Source: Tetradesmus obliquus
Lineage: Eukaryota > Chlorophyta > Chlorophyceae > Sphaeropleales > Scenedesmaceae
Direction: 5' to 3'
Assembly (NCBI GenBank): GCA_030272155.1
Contig: CP126206.1
Location: forward strand, 1 to 64,000
DNA: 64,000 bases
Part shown: in pieces, positions 1 to 9,838 of the stretch
Layout: every line of letters starts with the position of its first letter
Numbering within the stretch: position 1 is the stretch's first letter
Made by a program: the position numbers and the translations under genes
The notes under the pieces: model-generated
The model's input: only the letters and a program-made list of their open reading frames with translations
Database searches by the model: none
Told to the model about the DNA's origin: nothing

Positions 1-210
1 CCCTAAACCCTAAACCCTAAACCCTAAACCCTAAACCCTAAACCCTAAACCCTAAACCCTAAACCCTAAACCCTAAACCCTAAACCCTAAACCCTAAACC
101 CTAAACCCTAAACCCTAAACCCTAAACCCTAAACCCTAAACCCTAAACCCTAAACCCTAAACCCTAAACCCTAAACCCTAAACCCTAAACCCTAAACCCT
201 AAACCCTAAA
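1..210. repeat. Telomere, uninterrupted CCCTAAA repeats
   Basis: Perfect head-to-tail CCCTAAA heptamers, about 30 units, with the C-rich strand reading 5' to 3' from the first base. This is the orientation expected at the left end of a chromosome. The heptamer is the Arabidopsis type, found in land plants and many green algae. It is not the TTTTAGGG octamer of Chlamydomonas. Confidence 0.98.
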
Positions 211-390
211 ACCTAAACCCTAAAACCTAAAACCTAAACCCTAAACCCTAAAACTAAACCCTAACCCTAAAACCCTAAACCCTAAACCCTAAACCCTAAC
301 CTAAAACCTAAAACCTAAACCCTAAACCCTAAACCTAAACCTAAACCCTAAACCCTAAAACCCTAAACCCTAAAACCTAAACCCTAACTC
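211..390. repeat. Degenerate proximal telomere repeats
   Basis: The heptamer gives way to variants such as CCTAAA, CCCTAAAA and AACCTAAA mixed with normal units. The mixture ends where the retroelement fragment starts. Variant repeats at the inner edge of a telomere are normal, because they are no longer renewed by telomerase. Confidence 0.95.
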
Positions 391-395
391 TGTTC

Positions 396-719
396 ATGAA
401 CAGGCTGTTGGACAGAGGTTACCCAGCACGCCAGCTGCAAAGCTGGTTTGCTGCTGTGGATCGTTCATGCCGCACTGCACTGCTCAGCCGCCCGCCAGGC
501 AGACGGCAGCAGCGTAGAGGTGATGCCCCAGTGCTTGTCTTGCCTAATGGGCAGTTTGAGATGACAGCACGTATTGGTGTGGTGCTGAACCGCGTGTATG
601 CGCAGTACAAACATCACGCAGAGGTGTCGCGGATATTTGGGGGCCCTGCAGCACGTGTTGTAGTTGCCTACACCAAAAACAAATCCATTGCATCGCGCCT
701 GATTCGCGCGCGGCACTGA
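396..719 (+). pseudogene. Reverse transcriptase C-terminal fragment, Penelope-like
   Basis: The 107-residue frame carries the pattern seen at the end of Penelope-like RTs. An N-R-L-L-D-R-G-Y-P block comes near the start, and the end matches the thumb pattern of an aliphatic run, A-Y-x-K, then R-L-I-R-A-R-H. The frame stays open a few codons upstream into the last telomere-like bases, so the ATG at 396 is internal and not a true start. Palm and finger motifs, including the catalytic aspartates, are missing, so it cannot be active. The stop directly after the RT end means no C-terminal GIY-YIG nuclease. This fits endonuclease-deficient elements or the green-algal clade with an N-terminal nuclease (Chlamys). 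Classification is by pattern recognition and has not been searched. Confidence 0.7.
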
Positions 720-914
720 AGTTTAAGTGCCTTGCATATGCTTGCATTTACCATGCTTGCATGCTGCTTGCCATGCATGATCACATCACATGGCAGCATC
801 GTACTTTCACTGCCAGAGGCAGTACACGTACAGCTGGCACTGTCAGTGTCATTGTCAGCTGTACTGCTCGTTCGTGAGCACTTACATCTAGCCTTACACG
901 CATGTGGTCTACGC

Positions 915-955
915 AGGATCTGATGAGGCTGTCAAAAGCCGAAACTAGTCATCCT
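915..955 (+). ncRNA. Hammerhead ribozyme, unit 1
   Basis: The conserved core CTGATGA lies at 920-926. Stem II GGCT/AGCC is 927-930 with 937-940. GAAA is at 941-944, and the cleavage triplet GTC is 948-950, with cleavage predicted after C950. Stem I AGGAT/ATCCT pairs 915-919 with 951-955. Stem III is minimal (AC/GT, 944-945 with 948-949). Very short stem III type I hammerheads are typical of Penelope-like elements and retrozymes. ACTAGT (944-949) is self-complementary, so two copies in a dimer could form a more stable double hammerhead. Confidence 0.92.
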
Positions 956-1139
956 TGTTAAGGACTTCACGTTCGTCTAAGGCTCCTTACGTACCGCTGC
1001 CTGGGTCGCTGACAACCACTTGCTTGTTTACAATTGACAAGAGGCAGTACACGTACAGCTGGCACTGTCAGTGTCATTGTCAGCTGTACTGCTCGTTCGT
1101 GAGCACTTACATCTAGCCTTACACGCATGTGGTCTACGC

Positions 1140-1180
1140 AGGATCTGATGAGGCTGTCAAAAGCCGAAACTAGTCATCCT
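1140..1180 (+). ncRNA. Hammerhead ribozyme, unit 2
   Basis: Core CTGATGA is at 1145-1151 and predicted cleavage is after C1175. Every core, stem and loop base matches unit 1. Cleavage at 950 and 1175 would release a 225-nt monomer. Confidence 0.92.
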
Positions 1181-1364
1181 TGTTAAGGACTTCACGTTCG
1201 TCTAAGGCTCCTTACGTACCGCTGCCTGGGTCGCTGACAACCACTTGCTTGTTTACAATTGACAAGAGGCAGTACACGTACAGCTGGCACTGTCAGTGTC
1301 ATTGTCAGCTGTACTGCTCGTTCGTGAGCACTTACATCTAGCCTTACACGCATGTGGTCTACGC

Positions 1365-1405
1365 AGGATCTGATGAGGCTGTCAAAAGCCGAAACTAGTC
1401 ATCCT
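1365..1405 (+). ncRNA. Hammerhead ribozyme, unit 3
   Basis: Core CTGATGA is at 1370-1376 and predicted cleavage is after C1400. The sequence is identical to units 1 and 2 throughout the ribozyme. Confidence 0.92.
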
Positions 1406-1589
1406 TGTTAAGGACTTCACGTTCGTCTAAGGCTCCTTACGTACCGCTGCCTGGGTCGCTGACAACCACTTGCTTGTTTACAATTGACAAGAGGCAGTAC
1501 ACGTACAGCTGGCACTGTCAGTGTCATTGTCAGCTGTACTGCTCGTTCGTGAGTACTTACATCTAGCCTTACACGCATGTGGTCTACGC

Positions 1590-1630
1590 AGGATCTGATG
1601 AGGCTGTAAAAAGCCGAAACTAGTCATCCT
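1590..1630 (+). ncRNA. Hammerhead ribozyme, unit 4
   Basis: Core CTGATGA is at 1595-1601 and predicted cleavage is after C1625. There is one change in loop II (GTCAAA to GTAAAA). All catalytic bases and stems are kept, so activity should be retained. Confidence 0.9.
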
Positions 1631-1710
1631 TGTTAAGGACTTCACGTTCGTCTAAGGCTCCTTACGTACCGCTGCCTGGGTCGCTGACAACCACTTGCTT
1701 GTTTACAATT

Positions 1711-2314
1711 ATCCACTGCAGCTTGCGGGATGTCAGTGTGCAAGCCCAGCTGCTGCTGCGCCTGCACCCACACCACCACTCCTGCCACCATGCTGTGCGC
1801 TGCAGCCACCAGCTGTGCGTAGGTCAGCTTCATGCCAGCTGCGAGCAGCTGCTTCGCCCAGTGCAGTGGCACAGCTGGAACCTGCAGTGCGCGCTCAGCC
1901 ACTGCTGCTGTTGCAACTGCCGATGGGTTATGGCGCAGCAGCCAGGTGACTGCCTGCAATCGCTGCTGCAGTGACTTTCCAGCCCTGATGACACTGGCAA
2001 GAGCTGCTTGTGCTGTCTCCTCTGCGTTTGGTAGTGGTGGTGGTGGTGGTGGTTGCGCTGCTGCTGCTGCTGCTGCTACTGCTGCAATCTTTGTCGAAGA
2101 TCAATCCAAGGCTGACGGTCCGCAGTTGCCTGCTGCTGGCTGCCAGGCAGGCTAGGCCCTGCAGGCCCAGCTGCCGACAGCAGTAAGGCAGAACGTCGGA
2201 CACTGATGCGTCGCCATAAATGGACAGAGCGTGATCCAGTATACAATATGCACCTGTAACCAAAAACGCTACAGCGCTAGGTCTGGGGTCGATGTGATCA
2301 GGCCTACTAGACAA
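1711..2314 (-). pseudogene. F-box-like family gene, truncated by the retroelement
   Basis: The reverse strand encodes an F-box-like start (roughly V-L-P-Y-C-C-R-Q-L ... L-A-A-S-S-R-Q-L-R-T, about 2190-2130), then a Ser/Thr-rich spacer. A second conserved-looking block follows, with A-V-T-W-L-L-R-H and W-V-Q-A-Q-Q-Q-L-G. The two blocks lie in different frames. The switch falls inside the CCA/GCA microsatellite at about 2035-2080, so it is a repeat-length frameshift or sequence error. At the 3' end the frame runs straight into ribozyme unit 4 at 1710, and the C-terminus is lost. The family name is tentative. I recognise the F-box-like pattern but no specific function. Confidence 0.5.
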
Positions 2315-3008
2315 ACGTCGGAACCTTGGCAGGCACGAGCTGCAGTTGCAGGTGCTGCTTCAGATGGCAGGTACAACTGTCCTTAATGAATTCCAAAAAA
2401 CTCGATCATGATCAGCTAGTTACCCATCGCCCAGAGTCGTGCCCACAGTTGCTAACGCTGCAGGTACCCGCCGCGAAATAACAATTTCAAAAGACCAACA
2501 GACAGCAAGCGCAGTTGTTTCAAAGATCAATCATGGCTTGCGGATATCATCTGGCTGCCACCTGAGGTTCTTTCAACACAAACAGGTTCAATTGCATACC
2601 TCTGCTGGAGTTGTACTGGGTGTGTCCCTGCTGGTCCTGGACCAGTGGTCCAGCCTGGACTCTGCAGCAACGTGCACAGCTAGTGTTCACTAAATGTGCA
2701 GGATCAAACGCTACTGTACTAAAACGAGCTGAAGAATTGCGGCGCGGATTCAAACGTCCAAGCCAAGCGCATAGCACCAATGCAATCGCTGCACCGTGTG
2801 ACAGCCGCAGAGCGCGCATGCATAGCTCACTTCAACGCAAAGCAGCAATGCAGCCGTGTCAGCGGCGGGTCTGTGACAGAGGAATTCAGTTTGTGTGCCT
2901 ACTTTCTTTAGGACTGTCAGGCTGGCGCCAGTGATACTAGCCGGTGATAGTTACACAAAGGCCAAAACATCGCCCGTTTGGTGAGCCATTGCCAAACCAT
3001 TACAGGCT
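2315..3008. other. Intergenic stretch, nothing recognised
   Basis: Short frames are present on both strands, but none has a recognisable domain, splice-phase partner or repeat relation to its neighbours. Composition is less CAG/CTG-rich than the genes further in. Confidence 0.6.
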
Positions 3009-3188
3009 CACTGGGCAACGATGATAGTAATCAGGCCAAGGCAAGGACTATCTATGCAGCTGCAGCTGGAGGTAAAGGGCATACACAGCCCGCAGCGTGA
3101 TACTTAGTAAGCTGGCCCCACATGCGCATGGTGCTGCTGCATAGATAGTCCTTGCCTTGGCCTGGTTTGCTATCATCGCTGCCCAGTG
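3009..3188. repeat. Fold-back inverted repeat, possible MITE
   Basis: Arms 3009-3060 and 3136-3188 are inverted copies with about three mismatches and one indel. The inner 27 bases are perfect (ending CTATGCAGC on the left arm). The central loop is about 75 bp. The structure would form a long hairpin as RNA or single-stranded DNA. No clear target-site duplication was found, so a MITE origin is only one possibility. Confidence 0.8.
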
Positions 3189-3327
3189 CAGCTGCGCGAC
3201 GCAGCGCCTTCAGCATACTCCACCGCTGAACCAGACACTGCCATGCAGCACCACATGCCGCCGTATCTCATTCGGCTGTGAATGCTGCTGGCAGCACTGC
3301 CGCAGCTCCTGCAGCGATCCGCGCCTC

Positions 3328-5560
3328 TCAATTGTCGCCGCAGCCACGCAGCAGCGGAGCCCACAGCTGCTGGCACGCCGGCTGCTGGCACCGTATGCCT
3401 GGCAGCTTCTTGTTGTGGTGAGGGCACAGCCACGTCAGCTGCTGCTGCAGCACCTCCCGCTTTGCTGCCCGGCTCATCCTGGTGTTGGCCAGTGCGGCTG
3501 TTGCAGCATGCAACTGGCGCAGCATGCAGGCCACGTCGCGCCGTTTATTCACCAGAGCCAGGCCGAGCCGCAGCACCTGCGGCGCTGCTGCTGCTGCTGC
3601 TGCCGCAGGCGGCTGCCCTGCAGGCAGCGGGCTGCCGCCGGGCAGCGTCTGCAGCACTGCTGCCCAGTGCTGTGCTGCATGGCTGGCGTAGCTGGTGCCA
3701 TGCACGATGTGCTGCGAGGGTAGGTAGCAGGCGCTGCCATCACCTGGCTGCACAGCTACCAGCAGCGGCCACACCCCAAACAGCGACTGCTCCAGCTGCT
3801 GCTGCTGTGGCGCTTCTGTCCGCTGCTTTTTCTGCGCTCCAGCGGCCGCTTGCAAGGACTCCTTCCTCTTCTTCTGCTGCGGCTGCTCCTGCTGCTGCTG
3901 CTGCTGCTGCTGGCAGCTGTAAAGCCACATGATTATGCAGCTGGTTGCATCGTCGCCATCAAGGTGAGGACAGACATCATCCATCCGTGGAGTCACAAAA
4001 AGCCGGTGAAATCGGCTGCTGCCGCTGCTGCTGCTGCCGATCAGTGCGCGCAGGTCCAGCGAGAAGCCTGGCGGGAAGAGCTGCGCCACTGCTGCCTGCG
4101 TGGACACTGCCCGCGGGCCCAGGTTGGGCACCTGGCAGCAGCAACAAGGCAGTGCGGCGGCAGCGGCAGCAACGACTAAGCATGATAGTGCTGCAAGCCG
4201 TCTAAACACACACACAGCAGGTGCAGGTGACACACATGCGGGCCCAGGTTGGGCACCTGGCGGAAGCAAGGCAGTGCGGCGGCAGCGGCAGCGGCAGCGG
4301 CAGCAACAACTAAGCGTTATAAAATGGTAAGAGGCATGGAGGCGCATTAGATATCCTCATCGCCACACACGTCCCATGCCTCAACTTACGCGGGGTGTTG
4401 AGTGAACACACCACGCGTAGCTCATTCCTGCATTCACTCATTCAGCATGATAGCGCTGCAAGCCGTCTACACACACAGCAGGTGCTGGTGACACACACGC
4501 GGGCCCAGGTTGGGCACCTGGCAGCAGCAAGGCAGCCACAACGGCAGCGGCAGCAAACAATAGGCATGGTGGTGGAGGTACAAGCGGGTGTTGAACACAC
4601 CCACAGTGGGTGCTGCTGCAGCCTGATATGCTGTGAGGAGCATGCACCGCACAATATATGAGGCTGCTGCGGCCTCGGCTGCCGCCAAGTCTGCCGGGAC
4701 CCGGTTCACACTGCCGACCAGTGACTGAAGAGCACCAGGCATCGCAGGCGATGGAGGCTACCTGGCACACGCCACCGAAGGAATATCAAATAAGCCATGT
4801 ACAACGTTGCTGTTGCGGTGGTGTTGGGGGGGCTCGGGTTTTGGGTGGGCGAGCCCCAGAATATCTGTGACAATTCATTTGTATGCAGCAAGGCGCAGGC
4901 ATAAGTAAATACATCGTGCCTTGGCAGCCAACCTGCCCCTAGGCTGCTCACCAGGTGGCGCTCCAGGGCTGCTGCCAGGGCCTGGTAGTAGGCCTGCAGG
5001 ATGTGGCACAGCTGCTCCTTGCTGGCCTGCTTGCCGCATGTACGCAGTGTCTGCTCTAGGCCACACCTGCAGGGATCAAGGCAGCAGCAGCGGTAGCATT
5101 GGGATGCCAGCGTGTGTTGCATACATGCTTTGCTTTCTCCTCAGGCCAGGCCACGTCTGTGGGAAACTGCGACAGCAGCGGCAGCGGAAGCATTAAGCTG
5201 CCAGCGTGTGTTTGCATGCATGTCATGCGATGGAGCTTAGCATGGTTCAAAGGCAGATAAGTTAACAGCATGTGGTCACGTGGTAGTTACCCAGTGCTGG
5301 CAGCTGCTTAGTTATGTACAAATAAGCCGGCACCACCAGCAGTAGTCAAATACGCAAGTCTGCATTAGAGGCATGCACAAAGACGTCGAGCAGGCTCTCT
5401 AGCAGAGACAATAACAGTTGCAGCAGTTGGTGCGCATGCAGGCCTTGCAGGATTGACCAGGCATGTTTGTTGCAAGTCAGTGTGCAGGCCACATCTCGGC
5501 GTGCACGCTGGATGGTACCGGGCACTCAACACCAACACAACAGCCATGCGCACGCCACAA

Positions 5561-5598
<38 letters not shown>

Positions 5599-6263
5599 GC
5601 AACATCCCTAGACCACAGCCTGCCCAGGAGCACCTGCAGGAGATACTCCCCTCCCCTCCAACATACACAGCAACACCAAGCCCAATCTACACCCGATGGA
5701 CACCGAAAACCGTGCCATCCTTCGAATCACTCACTTGGAGTGAATCACCTTGCCGAGCGCGTAGCGCATGCTGCCCGCACCGCCACTGAAGAAGCCCGCC
5801 GCGCCGCGCTTGTTGTAGGACAGCTTGGTGACATCATCAGGGGCAAAGCCAGGCAGCAGCGCCAGCAGCGCCGCCAGCGCAGCAGAGGGGCTGAGTGTGC
5901 CAGCTGCTGCTGCTGCTGCCACTGCTGCCGCAGTCGCTTCAAACGCTGCTGCTGCTACTGCTGTTGCGGTGCCGCTGCTGGTGCCAAACGTCGCATCCAG
6001 GAGGTTAGCAGAGCAAACGGTGCTGCTCTGCTCTTTGGCGGCAGAAGCTGCAGCTCGCGTAATCCTGGTGCTGCCGCCCCTTGTGCTGCAGCTGCTGCTG
6101 CCAGTGACGCTGCTTGCAGCACTGCTGCCGCCGCTGGTTCCTCCGCTGCTGCTGCTGCCACTGCTGCTGCCGGGAGCGCCTGGCGTGAAGATCAGCGCGA
6201 CATCCTGGAAGGTTAACCGGCTGTAGTCTGAGAGCTCCTTCAGCAGCGGCTCCACGAAGCCCT

Positions 6264-6313
<50 letters not shown>

Positions 6314-6479
6314 CAAGGCAGTGTCCTAGCCACCCTTAAAGCCACTTAATCTGCATGGCAGTGCGCTGCTGGCTGTGCTGGGTTATTGTCTGCTGCTTGA
6401 AGATGCCACAATCATCACACAGAGCAGCAGCAGCTCGCGCTCTCACCTCCTGCAGAGCAGCCTCAAGTGACAAAGCTCC

Positions 6480-6510
<31 letters not shown>

Positions 6511-9500
6511 AGGTACTGCTTGGCCTTCTTTGAGTCGCCCTTGCCGGCGGTTGCCAGAGTGAAGGTGAGTCCACTGAGCATGTCAGCGGTCCTTTGGCCC
6601 CATCGAACAGTGTGCTCGCGCACCGGGCCAACGCTGGGTGCAGTTGGGCTCAGCTGCGCCTGCAAAAGCAGCAGCAGCAGCAGCAGCAGCAGCGGCGCCG
6701 GTTCTGTTCGCAGGAGTTCAGCAGCAGGTGTTTACGCCAGTCGGCCTGTACTGCGCAACCGTGCCGTTGCTGAAGCCTGCAGCAGACGCAATGCGGCGTT
6801 GGCCTCTACACCACACCATATGCACAGCAGGTGCAGTAAGCTGTGCACAGACTTCTCGGCTGCCCAGGCACATGCCAGGACCAGCAGCAGCAGCAGACTT
6901 TTATAGCTGCTAGCTTATTCAGTGTGCAAATGCAATAGCAACACGGGCGCATACAACTGCAACGGCAGCAGCTGTTTTACCAGCACCCAGTCATTTGCTA
7001 GGTAGGCTATTAGGCCGCGCTCAGGCTCCACAACGTGCAGCAGTCTCGCTGCTGCACTGGCAGCAGCAGCGCTGCCGGCACCTCCTGCTGCCGCTGCTGC
7101 TGTTGCTGTGTGCAGCTGCCGCACCAGCTGCAGCCATGCAGCAGGCCCCACCCTGTCCTCAGTAAGCGGCAGCTGCAGCAGCGGATCTGTGCAGTCAGGC
7201 AGCGGGCAGCCCAGCACATACACTACCAACACATCACATCCAGGGACAGCAGCAGCAGCAGCTGCCAGCGCTCCCTGCGCAAGGGGCTGACCGCTGCCGC
7301 CTGCTGCTGCTGCTGCTGCTGCTGGCTGCCCACAGCTGCTGCTGCTGCCAGTGTTTGTGCCCGCTGAGCTGCTGCTGCTGCTGCTGCTGCTGGTGGTGCT
7401 GCTGGGGCAGTAGCTGGGGTTCAAAGCAGGGTTCACTTTGAACACACGCAGCTGCTGCTCGTATAACAGCCCCAAACGCTCCCCAGCACGCTGCTGCTGC
7501 TGCTGCTGCCCCTGCTGTCTGCAAGTTGTGCGTGCAGTGCCGGCGGCTACGTCATCAGCTGCTACTGCTGCTGCTGCTGCTGCTGCATCAGGGCACAGCA
7601 GTGAGCCCTGCGCTGCAGTCTCCAGCAGCTCCGCATGCCACTCGCTGCCAGCAGGCACGATGCACTGCAGCACGCGCATGGTGCCTGCATTGCCTGCGTG
7701 CTGTGCTGCTAGCTGCTTGCAGCGCTGCAGGAACTGCTGAGGCTCGCTGGCCTGCAGCGCAGCAGAAACAAGCCAACGCATGAGTTAGGGTGCTGCAGCA
7801 GCTGTGCAGCTATGCTTGCAGCCCCTTGCAACTCCGTTTTGCGGGCCTGCAGCGCAGCAGAACAAGCCAGCCTATGAGTAAGGGTGCTGCATTTGGCTGC
7901 GTTTTGTTGGCCTGCCCAGCGCAGCGCAAGCATGCCCAGCACCAGCACAGTGAGGAAGCAGTGTGCTGCGGGTTCTGACGCATGTGGTCAAAGCAGCAGC
8001 TGCTCAAGGCATGAAAGGCTTTTGAGAAGCCTCCAGAGAAGCATCAACACGATGAGTAGGCGGTGTGCTGCAGCGCTGACGCAGGCGGCCTGCTGCTTGC
8101 AACGCATCGGCTACTCGTGGCGTGACAGGTGGTTCAAGGCAGGCCAGGCAAGCACCAGTACAGTGAGTAGGCAGTGTGTTGAAGCGCTGACACAAGCGGC
8201 CTGCTGCTTGCAAAGCAGCAGCTGCTCGTGGCATGAGGTGCTGGCTGGCCCAGCAGCCACACCAAACAGCACAAGCAGAACTACGGCTGTTCACACTACT
8301 CCCACCCCTCACCTGCATCTGCGTGAGCTCCACTGATCATGTTGTGGATTTTGAATCACCTGCATCTGCATCAGCTTGATCTGCATCTGCATCTGCATCA
8401 CCCCTCACCCCTCACCTGCATCTGCGTGAGCTCCACGGCTGTGCTCGCCGCACGCACCACACGCCAGCAGCGCACCATAACCACCTGCACGGCAGCAGCA
8501 GCAGCAGCAGCAGCAGGCTTGCAGCAAGCATCGCTCGCTGGCATGTAGCATCACGGCAACACAACGCAACACAAGTGATGCGGCTGTGGCATGAACAGCA
8601 GCACACACAAGGCAAGGCTTCTGCCCGTCACAACAAGCAGCGACCGCTGCGCCTGTCTGCAGCTGATGCGTGCCCGCTGCAGCTGATGCGTGCCCGCTGC
8701 AGCTGCCGCCAGCAGCACCACCCAGCCAGCAGCCCACCTTGTGCCTCATGTCGGGAGGCACCGCATCCTGCAGCTGCTGCGCTGCCTCTTCAGTGTCAGC
8801 AGCAGCCAGCAGCTTCCCCCGCTTGCCTGCAGGCAGCCTGTCTAGCATCAGCAGCGGCAGCAGCGGCTCCTCAGGCAGCGGCCCCTGCTTGCGCCGCACC
8901 GCTGCTGTTTGCTTTTTGTTCTTCTCCTTTGCTGGCTGCCGAGCTGGCTTCTTCTTCTGCGTTGCCTTGCCAGGCTGTGCTGCGGCTGTGGCTGGCTGCT
9001 TCTGCTTCTTGCTGAGCTGTGCTGCAGCTGGCTGCTCTGCAGCGGGCCTCTTGAAGCCAGCCACCGCCTCGCCTCGTTGCTGTTGCTGCTGATCCTCTAT
9101 ATCGGCAGCAGCTGCTGCTGCGCCCTGCCCCTCGCCCTCTGCCTGACCCTTGCTGCTGCCGCTGCTGCTGCTGCCAGACACCTCCACAAAGGCCAGCACT
9201 GCCTGCGCCTCCCCCATCAGCGCAAAAGGGCCGCGCGGCGCATTGCCGCCCCACTCGTCAGCCGCTGCTTTCGACTCCGTCGTGGCACCACCGCTCTTGC
9301 CTGCTGCACCTGCGCCTGCAGCTGCTGAGCCAGCCCTGGCAGCAGCAGCAGCAGCTGGATCGTTGTAGCCGCCAGCCAAGCTGCCTGGCAGGCTGCAGCC
9401 AGGCAGGCTGCCCGCAGGCACAATCGTGCCCAGCTCCCACTCTACTGTCTGGCTGCTGCTGCTGTCTACGTTGCTGCTGCTGCTGCTGCTGCTGCTGGCA

Positions 9501-9774
9501 GCAGCTGACGGAGGCGCCTTGCATGCAGCAGCTGGGATGTGCACAATGTGCGGCAGGGGCAGCACGCTTCGGGTGGTCTGCATGCCGCTCATGTCAGCTG
9601 CTGCAGCTGCTGCTGCTGCTGCTGCTTCGGCGCCTTGGCTACCTCCGCTGCTGCTTGCTGACCCAGTGACTGCAGCTGGCTGTATGCTTTGCTGCCTGCT
9701 GCTGCTGCTGCTGCTGCTGTCCTGGGGTGGACCGTGGCACCAGGCCCAGCGCTCGTAGGTGGTGCCAGCGTCCT

Positions 9775-9838
<64 letters not shown>

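Larger units (their letters stand above)
391..1710 (+). mobile_element. 5'-truncated Penelope-like retroelement at the telomere
   Basis: The element fragment consists of the C-terminal end of a reverse transcriptase (396-719), a ~95-bp spacer and four tandem 225-bp units with hammerhead ribozymes (816-1710). Penelope-like elements are known to carry hammerhead motifs in tandem terminal repeats (pLTRs), and one endonuclease-deficient group inserts at telomeres. The sense strand reads inward from the telomere. That is the orientation produced if the RNA 3' end is reverse-transcribed onto a chromosome 3' end and telomerase later caps the truncated 5' end. The element stops abruptly at 1710 inside a gene. 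Family assignment rests on the short RT fragment plus the ribozymes, so the exact clade is open. Confidence 0.8.
816..1710 (+). repeat. Four tandem 225-bp hammerhead-bearing units (pLTR-like)
   Basis: The units are 816-1040, 1041-1265, 1266-1490 and 1491-1710. The last lacks its final 5 bases. They are almost identical; unit 4 differs at a few positions, for example in ribozyme loop II. Each unit also has a 9-bp stem GTACAGCTG/CAGCTGTAC (828-836 with 856-864 in unit 1) enclosing a smaller CACTG/CAGTG hairpin. Identity this high suggests recent amplification. The array ends at a sharp junction with the truncated gene at 1711. Confidence 0.97.
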
